A stretch of 56,123 nt of DNA from Halobacteriales archaeon QS_1_68_17 (lineage in GTDB: Archaea; Halobacteriota; Halobacteria; Halobacteriales; Haloarculaceae). The notes below the pieces were generated by a model. The model was not told the DNA's origin, searched no databases, and saw only the letters and a list, made by a program, of their open reading frames with translations. The translations under genes were made by a program, and so were the position numbers. Within the stretch, counting starts at the first letter, position 1. Each line of letters starts with the position of its first letter. Shown here piece by piece: positions 24,399 through 32,024 of this stretch. The DNA is taken from assembly GCA_003021105.1 (NCBI GenBank), contig PXRG01000029.1, positions 60,170 through 116,292 on the forward strand, read 5' to 3'.

Positions 24399-25517
24399 GT
24401 GACCGACGACCTCGTCGAGCGGTTGCTGGCCGGCGACCACCGGGCGCTCGCCCGGACGATCACCACCATCGAGAACCGCGCGCCGGGCTACCGGGACCTG
24501 GTCTCGGAGTTACACCGCCACACGGGCAACGCGGAGGTGATCGGCGTCACCGGCAGTCCCGGGGCCGGCAAGTCGACGCTCGTGGACAAACTCGCGGTCG
24601 CCTACCGCGAGGACGGCCTCACGGTCGGCGTCATCGCCATCGACCCGTCGTCGCCGTACACCGGCGGGGCCGTACTCGGCGACCGCATCCGGATGGCCGG
24701 GAACGCCGGCGACATGGACGTGTTCTTCCGGTCGATGAGCGCGCGGGGGTCGCTCGGCGGGCTCTCGACGGCCACGACGGACGCCGTGAAGGCCCTCGAC
24801 GCGTTCGGGAAGGACAAGGTGATCGTCGAAACCGTCGGGGCCGGACAGAACGAGGTCGACGTGGTCAAGACCGCCGACACGGTCGCGGTGCTCGTCCCGC
24901 CGGGCAGCGGCGACGACGTCCAGATGCTCAAGGCCGGCATCCTCGAAATCGGGGACGTCTTCGTCGTCAACAAGGCCGACCTCCCCGGCTCGGACCGGAC
25001 GGTCCAGGAACTCCGGGAGATGCTCGAACTCCGGCGCGACGCGGGGGCCGGCGGCCACCACGGCCACGGCGCGGCGGTCGACCCCGACCCCGACCAGGAT
25101 GGGACCGCGGACGAGACCCCGGCGTGGCGGCCGCCGGTCGTCGAGACGGTCGCCGAGACCGGCGAGGGCGTCCCGGAACTGCTCGACGCACTCGCCGACC
25201 ACCGCGCGTACCTCGAAGGGTCGGGCCGCCTCGCGGAGATCGAGCGAACCCGGTACGCCGAGGAAATCCGGACGCTGCTCCGGGAGGACCTGCGCGACCT
25301 GCTGGCGGACGAACTCGACGCCCGCGGGGGCCTGTCGAGCTACGTCGAGGCGGTCGGGGCCCGCGAAACCGACCCCTACGCAGTGGCGGACGAACTGATC
25401 GCGCCGATCAGCGAGTGCGTCGAGCGCCAGCGGGCGACGGAGACCGGGACGGGCGAGTCGAGGACCGGGAACGGGTCCGACGACTCGACGACCGAGAACG
25501 GGACGGACGAGCAGTAA
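24399..25517 (+). CDS. meaB: MeaB/ArgK GTPase chaperone of methylmalonyl-CoA mutase
   Basis: The 372-residue G3E GTPase protects and reactivates B12-dependent methylmalonyl-CoA mutase. It has a P-loop at about residue 50 (GVTGSPGAGKSTLVDKLAVA), switch/DPSSP block IAIDPSSPYTGGAVLGDRIR, the QNE-type DVVKTADTVAVLVPPGSGDD, and the N-K-x-D guanine motif VVNKADLPGSDR. A His/Gly/Asp-rich insertion of about 30 residues (GHHGHGAAVDPDPDQDG) follows the Nucleotide-specificity motif and is unusual among bacterial MeaB proteins. The C-terminal tail is Gly/Thr/Ser-rich. The GTG start at 24399 follows the mutase subunit gene by 37 bp, and an operon is very likely. Confidence 0.9.
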   Translation: MTDDLVERLLAGDHRALARTITTIENRAPGYRDLVSELHRHTGNAEVIGVTGSPGAGKSTLVDKLAVAYREDGLTVGVIAIDPSSPYTGGAVLGDRIRMAGNAGDMDVFFRSMSARGSLGGLSTATTDAVKALDAFGKDKVIVETVGAGQNEVDVVKTADTVAVLVPPGSGDDVQMLKAGILEIGDVFVVNKADLPGSDRTVQELREMLELRRDAGAGGHHGHGAAVDPDPDQDGTADETPAWRPPVVETVAETGEGVPELLDALADHRAYLEGSGRLAEIERTRYAEEIRTLLREDLRDLLADELDARGGLSSYVEAVGARETDPYAVADELIAPISECVERQRATETGTGESRTGNGSDDSTTENGTDEQ

Positions 25518-25582
25518 CCCGGCCGGGCAGCGACTCCGTGTTCGACACCACCTATAAACGGCCGTAGCACCTTCGTTCGGGT

Positions 25583-26506
25583 ATGAAGCTGCGAAACGTG
25601 GTCGGTGCTGCCGCCGGTTTGATCGGTGGGGCAGCGCTGTCGAACCGCCTGCTCTCGGCGCGGGCTGGCGACCTTGACCCACCGTTGCCGGGCGACCAGC
25701 ACACCTACCGGTGGCGCGGATTCGACGTCTCGTACACCGAGGCGGGCGACCCGGACGACCCGGACCTCCTGTTGATCCACGGGGTCAACGCGGCCGCGTC
25801 GAGCAACGAGTTCCGGGCCGTCTTCGACCGCCTCGCCGAGACCCACCACGTCGTCGCGCCCGACCTGCCGGGCTTCGGCCTCTCCGACCGGCCGCCACTG
25901 CTGTACTCGGGGTCGCTGTACACCACTTTCGTGTCCGACTTCGCGGCGGACGTCGTCGAGGACGCCGTCTGCGTCGGCTCCTCGCTCTCGGGGGCCTACG
26001 CGGCCGTCGCCGCCGGCGAGGTCGACTTCGCGCGGCTGGTGCTGGTCTGTCCGACCGCGACCACGATGCCCGGCGGGCGGCGCGTCTGGCTCCGGTCGCT
26101 GTTCCGGTCGCCGCTCGTGGGACGGGCGCTTTTCAACGCGCTGGCGAGCAAGTACTCGATCCGGACGTTCAACGCCGACCACGGCTACTACGACCCGGCC
26201 AACATCACCGACGAGGTCGTCGACTACGAGTGGCGAACGGCCCACCAGCCTGGGGCGCGGTTCGCGCCCGCCTCCTTCGTCAGCGGCTTTCTCGACCTGG
26301 ACGTGGACCTCGGCGACGTGCTGGCCGACATCGACGAACCGGTCACGCTCGTCTGGGGGCGCGAGGCCGACATCACGCCGCTCTCGGCGGGTCGTGACCT
26401 CGCCGAGCGTGCCGACGCCCGGCTGGTCGTCTTCGACGAATCGCTGCTGTTGCCCCACGTCGAACACCCCGAGGAGTTCGTCGACGTCGTGACCGGGGAC
26501 ATCTAA
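25583..26506 (+). CDS. Alpha/beta-hydrolase fold protein
   Basis: The 307-residue protein starts MKLRNVVGAAAGLIGGAALS, a hydrophobic segment that may be a membrane anchor, then the alpha/beta-hydrolase core. The oxyanion-region strand is LLIHGVNAAASSNEF. APDLPGFGLSDRPP is the usual strand-turn-helix. The nucleophile elbow G-x-S-x-G is VGSSLSGAYAAVAAG, with Ser near residue 136. Acid and base are expected in VTLVWGREADITPLS and LPHVEHPEEF (His). Haloarchaeal hydrolases of this type are numerous and the substrate is unknown. Its stop TAA at 26504-26506 sits at the left edge of a MITE. Confidence 0.85.
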   Translation: MKLRNVVGAAAGLIGGAALSNRLLSARAGDLDPPLPGDQHTYRWRGFDVSYTEAGDPDDPDLLLIHGVNAAASSNEFRAVFDRLAETHHVVAPDLPGFGLSDRPPLLYSGSLYTTFVSDFAADVVEDAVCVGSSLSGAYAAVAAGEVDFARLVLVCPTATTMPGGRRVWLRSLFRSPLVGRALFNALASKYSIRTFNADHGYYDPANITDEVVDYEWRTAHQPGARFAPASFVSGFLDLDVDLGDVLADIDEPVTLVWGREADITPLSAGRDLAERADARLVVFDESLLLPHVEHPEEFVDVVTGDI

Positions 26507-26586
26507 TAGTGATTGTTGTGACTATTTACCGGTTCGACCATACGACCTCGTGCGGTCGATACCGGAATGACTCACAACAATTACTA
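26507..26586. mobile_element. MITE family A-related short element (80 bp)
   Basis: It starts TAGTGATTGTTGTGA and ends TCACAACAATTACTA, nearly the same termini as the 109-bp family A copies, but its interior is unrelated and contains an ACCGG...CCGGA-type dyad. The left flank is TAA (the hydrolase stop codon, 26504-26506) and the right flank TGA (26587-26589). The expected 3-bp duplication may have lost one base change. The element separates the hydrolase gene from the convergent small gene. Confidence 0.75.
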
Positions 26587-26591
26587 TGAGG

Positions 26592-26870
26592 TTACATTCC
26601 CATGTCGGCCGCCGGACCCGGGACCGGCAGGTTGTTCTGGCGCACCCCGAGCAGTTCGGCCGCGTGGTCCAGCGCCATGTCGAACCCGTAGTAGCGTTCG
26701 AGTTCGTCGCCCTCCGGACCGGGCCGGACTTTTAGCATCGCGTACCCCTCGCGGTTCTGTGCGATGGCGGCCCGCTGTCCGTCGCGTTCGAACGCGAGGA
26801 CCCGCTCGGTGTCGGTCTCGAAGTAGCGGGCCTCGATCCCGTTTTCGGTCAGCGTCGTCTCGGTCATCAC
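26592..26870 (-). CDS. Small conserved haloarchaeal protein (about 92 aa), function unknown
   Basis: The 91-92-residue protein starts M-M-T-E-T-T-L-T-E-N-G-I and contains LAFERDGQRAAIAQNREGYA and ERYYGFDMALDHAAELLGV. It reads as a single small alpha/beta domain with a beta-sheet half and a C-terminal helix, without Cys, metal or nucleotide motifs. A haloarchaeal DUF7111-like family is a possible identity, not confirmed. Two adjacent ATG codons (26870 and 26867) are equally possible starts. Its 3' end borders the short MITE. Confidence 0.6.
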   Translation of the reverse strand: MMTETTLTENGIEARYFETDTERVLAFERDGQRAAIAQNREGYAMLKVRPGPEGDELERYYGFDMALDHAAELLGVRQNNLPVPGPAADMGM

Positions 26871-26980
26871 CGGGGATTGGAACCGGTCCCTGTCGTAGCT
26901 TCCGGTCGCGCCGGCCCGGCAGTATCAGAACCGACAACTGGAGATGCCAGTTTTGTAGCTGGCGTCCGGAGGATCCGCGG

Positions 26981-27427
26981 ATGGACTTCCGGGAGATGCG
27001 ACGCGCCGTCGACGGCAGCCGGGAGGTACTGACGCTGTTCAACGTCGACGCGCCGTCGCGGGTCGTCGATCAGGTCGTCAGGCACTTCGAACCACAGCAG
27101 ATCCGCCTGCGGCGCGGCGAGACCGACAACGGCCAGCTCAAGAACTTCGCCGTCCTCCACGACGACGGAGCATACGTCGCGGCCTCGACGTTCCGGACGA
27201 TCGTCGAGACGCACGTCTACGGGCTGCCGGACTGGGAGGTACCCCCCGAACTCGGCGTCCGGAGCCACGGCATCGACGCCGACGAGATCGCCGAGTCGTG
27301 GTTCGTCGTCTACGACGGCGGCGGCAACGACACCGCGCTGTGTCCCGACGAGACGGCCACCTTCGAGTTCTACGCGGCCGAGGGTGACGAGACGTTCCTG
27401 ATCCAGGAGGCGACCGTCGGCGGCTAG
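26981..27427 (+). CDS. DICT-like sensory domain protein
   Basis: The 148-residue protein starts MDFREMRRAVDGSREVLTLF. It has the strand-helix-strand order of DICT domains, small sensory modules found with transcriptional regulators and histidine kinases in haloarchaea: DAPSRVVDQVVRHFEPQQIR, then NFAVLHDDGAYVAASTFRTI. It lacks a DNA-binding helix-turn-helix or a kinase domain, so it would act as a separate sensor or partner protein. The assignment is by pattern only. The ATG at 26981 follows an AT-rich spacer and is the best start. It converges on the acyl-CoA dehydrogenase gene with a 4-bp overlap. Confidence 0.55.
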   Translation: MDFREMRRAVDGSREVLTLFNVDAPSRVVDQVVRHFEPQQIRLRRGETDNGQLKNFAVLHDDGAYVAASTFRTIVETHVYGLPDWEVPPELGVRSHGIDADEIAESWFVVYDGGGNDTALCPDETATFEFYAAEGDETFLIQEATVGG

Positions 27428-28578
27428 TCGAGCACCCGGTCGCCGATGGTGTTCCGGAGAATCTCGCTGGTGCCCTCGTAGATCTCGTTGAGCTTGGCGT
27501 CCCGGTAGAACCGTTCGACCGGAAAGTCCTTCACGTAGCCGTAGCCGCCGTGGATCTGGATGCCCTCGTTGGCGACCTTCCGTGAGACTTCGGAGGCGTA
27601 GAGTTTGGCCTGGGCGGCTTCCTTGACGTAGTTCTCGTCGCGTATTTTCAGGTCGGCCGCGCGGTGCATCAACAGCCGGGCGGCGCTGACCTTCGTGTCC
27701 ATGTCGGCGAGTTTGTGCTTGATGGCCTGGAACTCGCCGATCGGCTGGCCGAACTGCTCGCGCTCGCCGGCGTACTCGACGGCGGCGTCGAGGGCGGCCT
27801 GCGCGATGCCGACGCCCCTGGCGGCGATGGTGATCCGGCCGCCGTTGAGCGTCTTCAGCGCCTGGACGAACCCCCGCCCTTCCTCGCCCAGCCGCCGGTC
27901 GGCGGGGACCCGCATCCCGTCGAACCGCAACTCCGCCGTCGGACATCCCTTGTCGCCGAGTTTGTCCTCGGTCCCCTCGACGACGAACCCCTCGTCCTCG
28001 ACGGGCCGGACGACGAACGAGGAGATGCTCCCGCCGTCGGCGTCCGGGTCCGGGTCCGGGTCCGTCCTGGCGAACAGAATCACCGTGTCCGCGACCGACC
28101 CGTTCGAGATCCAGAGCTTGGTGCCGTCGATCACGTACTCGTCGCCGTCGCGCTCGGCGCGGGTCTCCATCGCGGGCACGTCGCTGCCCGCGCCGGGTTC
28201 GGAGAGCGCGAACGCGCCGATGTCCCGTCCCTCCGCCAGCGGCGTCAGGAACCGCTCTCGCTGACGGTCGTCGCCGAACTCGCAGACCATGTTGGCCGCC
28301 AGCGAGACGTGGGCGGCGACGACAGTCCCGAGGCCGCCGCTGCCGCGGGAAAGCTCCTCCAGGGCCATCGCGTAGCTGTGGTAGTCGAGGTCGGCCCCGC
28401 CGTACTCCTCCGGGAAGGGTGCGCCGAGCAGGCCCAGGTCGGCCAGCTGGTCGACCAGGTCGCGGGGGAACTCGTCCGTCGCGTCGATCTCGGCCGCCCG
28501 GGGGACGACCTCCTCGTCGACGAACTCCGCGACCATCTCCCGGATCTGGCGCTGTTCCTGGGTGAGGCTGAAGTCCAT
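27424..28578 (-). CDS. acd: Acyl-CoA dehydrogenase
   Basis: The 384-residue FAD enzyme oxidises an acyl-CoA to the enoyl-CoA. It starts MDFSLTQEQRQIREMVAEFV, the usual N-terminal helix. The FAD/substrate block FALSEPGAGSDVPAMETRAE and WISNGSVADTVILFARTDP are standard. In the C-terminal domain are the adenine-binding EQFGQPIGEFQAIKHKLAD and QIHGGYGYVKDFPVERFYRD; the latter carries the catalytic Glu region typical of short/medium-chain enzymes (I-Y-E-G-T-S-E-I follows). A short Asp-Pro repeat (DPDPDPDADG) is inserted in a surface loop. The start is the ATG at 28578. A beta-oxidation role is supported by the 3-hydroxyacyl-CoA dehydrogenase at 29082. Confidence 0.92.
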   Translation of the reverse strand: MDFSLTQEQRQIREMVAEFVDEEVVPRAAEIDATDEFPRDLVDQLADLGLLGAPFPEEYGGADLDYHSYAMALEELSRGSGGLGTVVAAHVSLAANMVCEFGDDRQRERFLTPLAEGRDIGAFALSEPGAGSDVPAMETRAERDGDEYVIDGTKLWISNGSVADTVILFARTDPDPDPDADGGSISSFVVRPVEDEGFVVEGTEDKLGDKGCPTAELRFDGMRVPADRRLGEEGRGFVQALKTLNGGRITIAARGVGIAQAALDAAVEYAGEREQFGQPIGEFQAIKHKLADMDTKVSAARLLMHRAADLKIRDENYVKEAAQAKLYASEVSRKVANEGIQIHGGYGYVKDFPVERFYRDAKLNEIYEGTSEILRNTIGDRVLD

Positions 28579-28642
28579 ACTGCCCGTTGGGTTGGCCGGG
28601 CTATCACTGTTGTCCCGCCGGGCGGAGCCGGGCGCGGTCCCC

Positions 28643-29014
28643 TCAGCTCCGGATCGCGCCGCCGATGGCACCGGCCAGCGCGCTGTCGAGCGCGAGCAAG
28701 AGCCCGAGGAAGGCGACGACCAGGAACAGCCCGGCCCCGCCGAGCAGGCCGGCGACCGACTCGTTTATTGCGAGGCCGAGCAGCGAGGCCCCGACCCACG
28801 CGAACACCGCCAGCAGGAAGCCGCCGAGCCCGCCCGCGAGCAGCCCGTGCCACGCGCCCCGGCCGAGGCCGCCGCCGGCGAGATAGCCGGCGACGAACCC
28901 CCCGACGAGACCGCCACCGATCTGGCCGATCACCGGCAGCGCGAGCCCGACGAGGCTGATGACGAGTCCGACCAGAAAGCCGATCACGACGGCAGTCCAG
29001 TTGATGCGAACCAT
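28643..29014 (-). CDS. Small Gly-rich membrane protein (DUF5518-like)
   Basis: The 123-residue protein has four hydrophobic helices rich in Gly and Ala, starting MVRINWTAVVIGFLVGLVIS. Gly-rich loops such as GGGLVGGFVAGYLAGGGLGR and LLAGGLGGFLLAVFAWVG link the helices. The repeat-like layout, with two similar helix-loop-helix halves, resembles the DUF5518 family of haloarchaeal membrane proteins of unknown function. No charged transport motif is present. It lies between the acyl-CoA dehydrogenase and hydroxyacyl-CoA dehydrogenase genes, on the same strand as both. Confidence 0.65.
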   Translation of the reverse strand: MVRINWTAVVIGFLVGLVISLVGLALPVIGQIGGGLVGGFVAGYLAGGGLGRGAWHGLLAGGLGGFLLAVFAWVGASLLGLAINESVAGLLGGAGLFLVVAFLGLLLALDSALAGAIGGAIRS

Positions 29015-29081
29015 GCGCTCCGTACGGGTCGGGCCCGGAAAAGTAGTTCTCGGTTATCGGCTCCAAAGGCGGGCCTACACG

Positions 29082-29948
29082 CTACTCGCCGCCGTACTCG
29101 TAGAAGCCCCGCCCCGTCTTCTTCCCGAGGTCGCCCGCCTCGACCTTCCGTTTGAGCAGGTAGGCCGGCTTGTACCGGTCGCCCAGTTCCTCGTGGAGCG
29201 TCTCGGAGGCGTGCAGGCAGACGTCCAGCCCGATGTGGTCGGCCAGTTCGAGCGGTCCCATCGGGACGTTCGTGCCGAGTTTCATCCCGCGGTCGATGTC
29301 CTCCTTCGCCGCCACGCCCTCGTCGACGGCCCTGATTCCCTCATTGATCCATGGCATCAGGATGCGGTTGGTGACGAACCCGGGCTTGTCGTCGGCCTCC
29401 CAGGTGGTCTTGCCGAGCGTCTCCGCCAGCGAATGTGCGAGGACGGTCACCTCGGCGGCCGTCTTCTCGCCGACGACGACCTCGACGCCCTCCATGACGG
29501 GGACCGGGTTCATGAAGTGCAGACCCACGACCAGTTCTGGCCGGTCGGTCGCGGCCGCGATGGTCGTAATCGAGAGTGTGCTGGTGTTCGTCGCCAGCAC
29601 CACCCCCTCCGCGACGAGGTCGTCGAGGTCCGCGAACACCTCGCGTTTGACCTCGACGTCCTCCACGACGGCCTCGATCACGAAGTCGGCGTCCGCCAGG
29701 CTCCCGAGGTCGGTCGTCCCCTCGATCCGCTCGCGGGCCGCGTCCCCCGCCGCGCGGTCGAGAGTGTCCCGTTCGACCTGGCGGTCGAGGCTGTCGTCGA
29801 TCCGGCCGAACCCCGCGTCGACGAACCGCCGCTCCACGTCGCGCATCAGGACGTCGAACCCCGCAGTGGCCGCCACCTGCGCGATGCCGCTGCCCATCGT
29901 CCCCGCGCCCACGACGCCGATGGTCTCTATGTCGTCGCGTCCGCGCAT
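29082..29948 (-). CDS. hbd: 3-hydroxyacyl-CoA dehydrogenase (HBD/HADH type)
   Basis: The 288-residue NAD enzyme oxidises 3-hydroxyacyl-CoA to 3-ketoacyl-CoA. The Rossmann motif IGVVGAGTMGSGIAQVAATA begins near residue 10. The catalytic dyad is visible: His in VGLHFMNPVPVMEGVEVV and Glu in the downstream EVVVGEKT block. The substrate contact N is in ATNTSTLSI. The C-terminal dimerisation domain has NRILMPWINEGIRAVDEGVA and PMGPLELADHIGLDVCLHA. The length is that of a stand-alone single-function enzyme. With the acyl-CoA dehydrogenase at 27424 it forms part of fatty-acid beta-oxidation. It is divergent from the aldolase gene at 30063. Confidence 0.93.
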   Translation of the reverse strand: MRGRDDIETIGVVGAGTMGSGIAQVAATAGFDVLMRDVERRFVDAGFGRIDDSLDRQVERDTLDRAAGDAARERIEGTTDLGSLADADFVIEAVVEDVEVKREVFADLDDLVAEGVVLATNTSTLSITTIAAATDRPELVVGLHFMNPVPVMEGVEVVVGEKTAAEVTVLAHSLAETLGKTTWEADDKPGFVTNRILMPWINEGIRAVDEGVAAKEDIDRGMKLGTNVPMGPLELADHIGLDVCLHASETLHEELGDRYKPAYLLKRKVEAGDLGKKTGRGFYEYGGE

Positions 29949-30062
29949 ACCCGACCATCGGGGGCAGTGCGGGTAAGCCTGCCGTCGAAACCTTTACTCG
30001 CAGCCGAGCAAAGAACCGTCTCCGGAACACTATTGGTCGTCGTCCGTCCAGGCTCACCCGAG

Positions 30063-30860
30063 ATGATTCCTATCGACGACACGCCACTCGTCCGTGACGG
30101 GAACGTCCTCATCCTCGCGTACGATCACGGCCTGGAACACGGGCCGGTGGACTTCGAGGCGGTCCCGGAGAGCGCCGACCCGGAGCGCATCTTCGAGACG
30201 GCGACCCACCCGGCGGTCACGTCCATCGCGGTCCAGAAGGGCGTCGCCGAGGCCTACTACCCTTCATACGCCGACGACGTGACGCTGCTGGCGAAGCTGA
30301 ACGGCACGTCGAACCTCTGGATGGGCGAACCCGACAGCGCGGTCAACTGGTCGGTCGACTACGCCGCGGAACTGGGTGCCGACGCCATCGGCTTCACGCT
30401 CTACGGCGGGTCGAACAACGAGATCGAGATGGCCGAGGAGTTCCGCGACGCCCACGAGACCGCCCGCGAGTACGACCTGCCGGTGGTCATGTGGTCGTAC
30501 CCGCGGGGCCAGGGCCTCAAGAACGACACCAAGCCCGGCACCATCGCCTACGCCGCCCGCGAGGCGCTGGAACTGGGGGCCGACGTCGCCAAGGTCAAAT
30601 ACCCCGGTTCGAAGGAGGCTATGGAGACGACCGTCCGGATGGCCGGGCCGACGAAGGTGGTCATGAGCGGCGGTTCGAAGACGACCGACCGGGAGTTCCT
30701 AGAGAGCGTGAAGGCGGTCATGGACGCCGGCGGCAACGGTCTGGCGGTCGGCCGGAACGTCTGGCAGCGCGAGAACCCGACCCGCATCCTCGACGCCCTC
30801 GAACAGGTGATCTTCGAGGGGGCGTCGGTCGACGCGGCGCTGGCCGAGGCCGATGACTGA
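30063..30860 (+). CDS. fba: Class I fructose-1,6-bisphosphate aldolase (DeoC/FbaB family)
   Basis: The 265-residue protein is a Schiff-base aldolase of the archaeal FbaB/DeoC type. It starts MIPIDDTPLVRDGNVLILAY, followed by the D-H-G-x-E-x-G-P motif (YDHGLEHGPVDFE). The catalytic lysine is in the strand GADVAKVKYPGSKEAM near residue 178. The phosphate-binding end is KVVMSGGSKTTDREFL and GGNGLAVGRNVWQRENP. The same family includes the 2-amino-3,7-dideoxy-heptulosonate synthase of archaeal aromatic synthesis. The direct overlap with a fructose-bisphosphatase gene favours the sugar-phosphate role. The ATG at 30063 sits 8 bp after a plausible GGCTCACCC-like leader. Confidence 0.88.
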   Translation: MIPIDDTPLVRDGNVLILAYDHGLEHGPVDFEAVPESADPERIFETATHPAVTSIAVQKGVAEAYYPSYADDVTLLAKLNGTSNLWMGEPDSAVNWSVDYAAELGADAIGFTLYGGSNNEIEMAEEFRDAHETAREYDLPVVMWSYPRGQGLKNDTKPGTIAYAAREALELGADVAKVKYPGSKEAMETTVRMAGPTKVVMSGGSKTTDREFLESVKAVMDAGGNGLAVGRNVWQRENPTRILDALEQVIFEGASVDAALAEADD

Positions 30861-31701
30861 GGTCGTCGAAGCCATCTTCGAGACGGTCGCGGCCACCGCG
30901 CCGGAGGTCCGCGCGGGGCTGGTCGGCCGCCGCGAGTACCAGGAAAAAGAGAACCCCAGCGGGGAACGGAAGCTCGCCGCCGACATCCACGCCGACCAGC
31001 TGTTCGAGGAGCGCCTGCTGGCCATCGAAGGCGTCGCCTCCTACGCCAGCGAGGAACGCGAGACCGTGACCGGCGACGCCTACGGCGACGGCTACCACGT
31101 CGCGGTCGATCCGCTCGACGGCTCCTCGAACCTCAAGTCCAACAACGCCATGGGCACCATCGTCGGCATCTACGAGGAGCCGCTGCCCGCGGCCGGCGAA
31201 CACCTGGTCGCGTCGGGGTTCGTCCTCTACGGGCCGATCACGAACATGGTGACCGCCGTCGAGGGGACGGTCACCGAGTACGCCCTCGACGACGGCAAGC
31301 GGATCGCGGTCGCGGAGGACGTCGCCCTGCCCGACGAGCCGACGGTGTACGGCTTCGGCGGGCGGGTGCCGGACTGGCCCGAGGACTTCGAGCGGTTCGT
31401 CCGCGGGATCGAGCAGGAACTCAAGCTCCGGTACGGCGGCGCGATGATCGCGGACGTGAACCAGGTGCTCACCTACGGCGGCATCTTCGCCTACCCCGCC
31501 CTGGAGTCGAACCCGGACGGGAAGCTCCGGCTCCAGTTCGAGGGCAACCCTATCGCGTACGTCGTTGAGTCGGCCGGCGGGGGCTCGTCCGACGGGAACC
31601 AGTCGTTGCTGTCGGTCGAGGCGACGGAACTCCACCAGCGCGTCCCGCTCCACGTGGGGAACACCGTTCTGATCGACCGGCTCGAACGGGCCCTCGGCTG
31701 A
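30853..31701 (+). CDS. fbp: Class 1 fructose-1,6-bisphosphatase
   Basis: The 282-residue enzyme hydrolyses fructose 1,6-bisphosphate to fructose 6-phosphate in gluconeogenesis. It has the FBPase metal- and substrate-binding motif YHVAVDPLDGSSNLKSNNAM (D-P-L-D-G-S-S-N). Upstream are the E-E-R-E acidic ligands (SYASEERETVTG). The C-terminal half includes GGAMIADVNQVLTYGGIFAY and the active-site-closing AGGGSSDGNQSLLSVEATEL. Its start overlaps the aldolase gene by 8 bp, giving a two-gene gluconeogenic operon. The stop TGA at 31699-31701 is followed at once by the TCA duplication of a MITE. Confidence 0.93.
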   Translation: MTEVVEAIFETVAATAPEVRAGLVGRREYQEKENPSGERKLAADIHADQLFEERLLAIEGVASYASEERETVTGDAYGDGYHVAVDPLDGSSNLKSNNAMGTIVGIYEEPLPAAGEHLVASGFVLYGPITNMVTAVEGTVTEYALDDGKRIAVAEDVALPDEPTVYGFGGRVPDWPEDFERFVRGIEQELKLRYGGAMIADVNQVLTYGGIFAYPALESNPDGKLRLQFEGNPIAYVVESAGGGSSDGNQSLLSVEATELHQRVPLHVGNTVLIDRLERALG

Positions 31702-31705
31702 CTCA

Positions 31706-31814
31706 CAGTGATTGTTGCGATTATTTTCGCGGCCTCGTCACGTGAACGGTTGGTTCGCGGGCTGGAGCCCACGAATTGTGACTCCTCGGCGGTGAAGAGT
31801 CGCAACAATCACTA
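31706..31814. mobile_element. MITE family A, copy 3 (109 bp) on a stop codon
   Basis: It starts CAGTGATTGTTGCG and ends CGCAACAATCACTA, and is in the same orientation as copy 1, differing by a few bases. Flanks are TCA at 31703-31705 and 31815-31817. The right TCA is the reverse complement of the TGA stop of the small membrane-protein gene at 31815. It also follows the fbp stop codon by one base. No open frame is present. Confidence 0.88.
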
Positions 31815-31937
31815 TCAGAACAGGGCGTCCCCGAACGCGACCAGCAGGAACCCCGCCACGAACAGGATGATCAGGAACCCCGCGATTGCGCTGGCGAACT
31901 CGCGCAGCCACTGGTCCTCCCGTATCGGTGACATCAT
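31815..31937 (-). CDS. Small single-helix membrane protein (40 aa)
   Basis: This 40-residue ORF reads M-M-S-P-I-R-E-D-Q-W, then REFASAIAGFLIILFVAGF, ending FGDALF. It has one membrane helix after a charged N-terminal segment. The TGA stop coincides with the 3-bp duplication of the MITE. Two adjacent ATG codons (31937 and 31934) are possible. It has the codon use of its neighbours and is below the usual annotation cutoff. Function unknown; it is divergent from the acyl-CoA carboxylase gene about 90 bp away. Confidence 0.5.
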   Translation of the reverse strand: MMSPIREDQWLREFASAIAGFLIILFVAGFLLVAFGDALF

Positions 31938-32024
31938 GCGCGGTAGCACGACCTTTGGGGTAAAAACGGTGGCGGGTCCCCGACGCCGGAAAATTGTTTT
32001 GCCGGGCCTGCGGTAACGTGGGGT

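Noticed and set aside
26592..26870. Start of the small gene at 26870 being part of a fusion with the plus-strand frame 26567-27427
   Set aside because: The plus-strand frame before 26981 is low-complexity and antisense to the small gene; the DICT-like protein begins at 26981.
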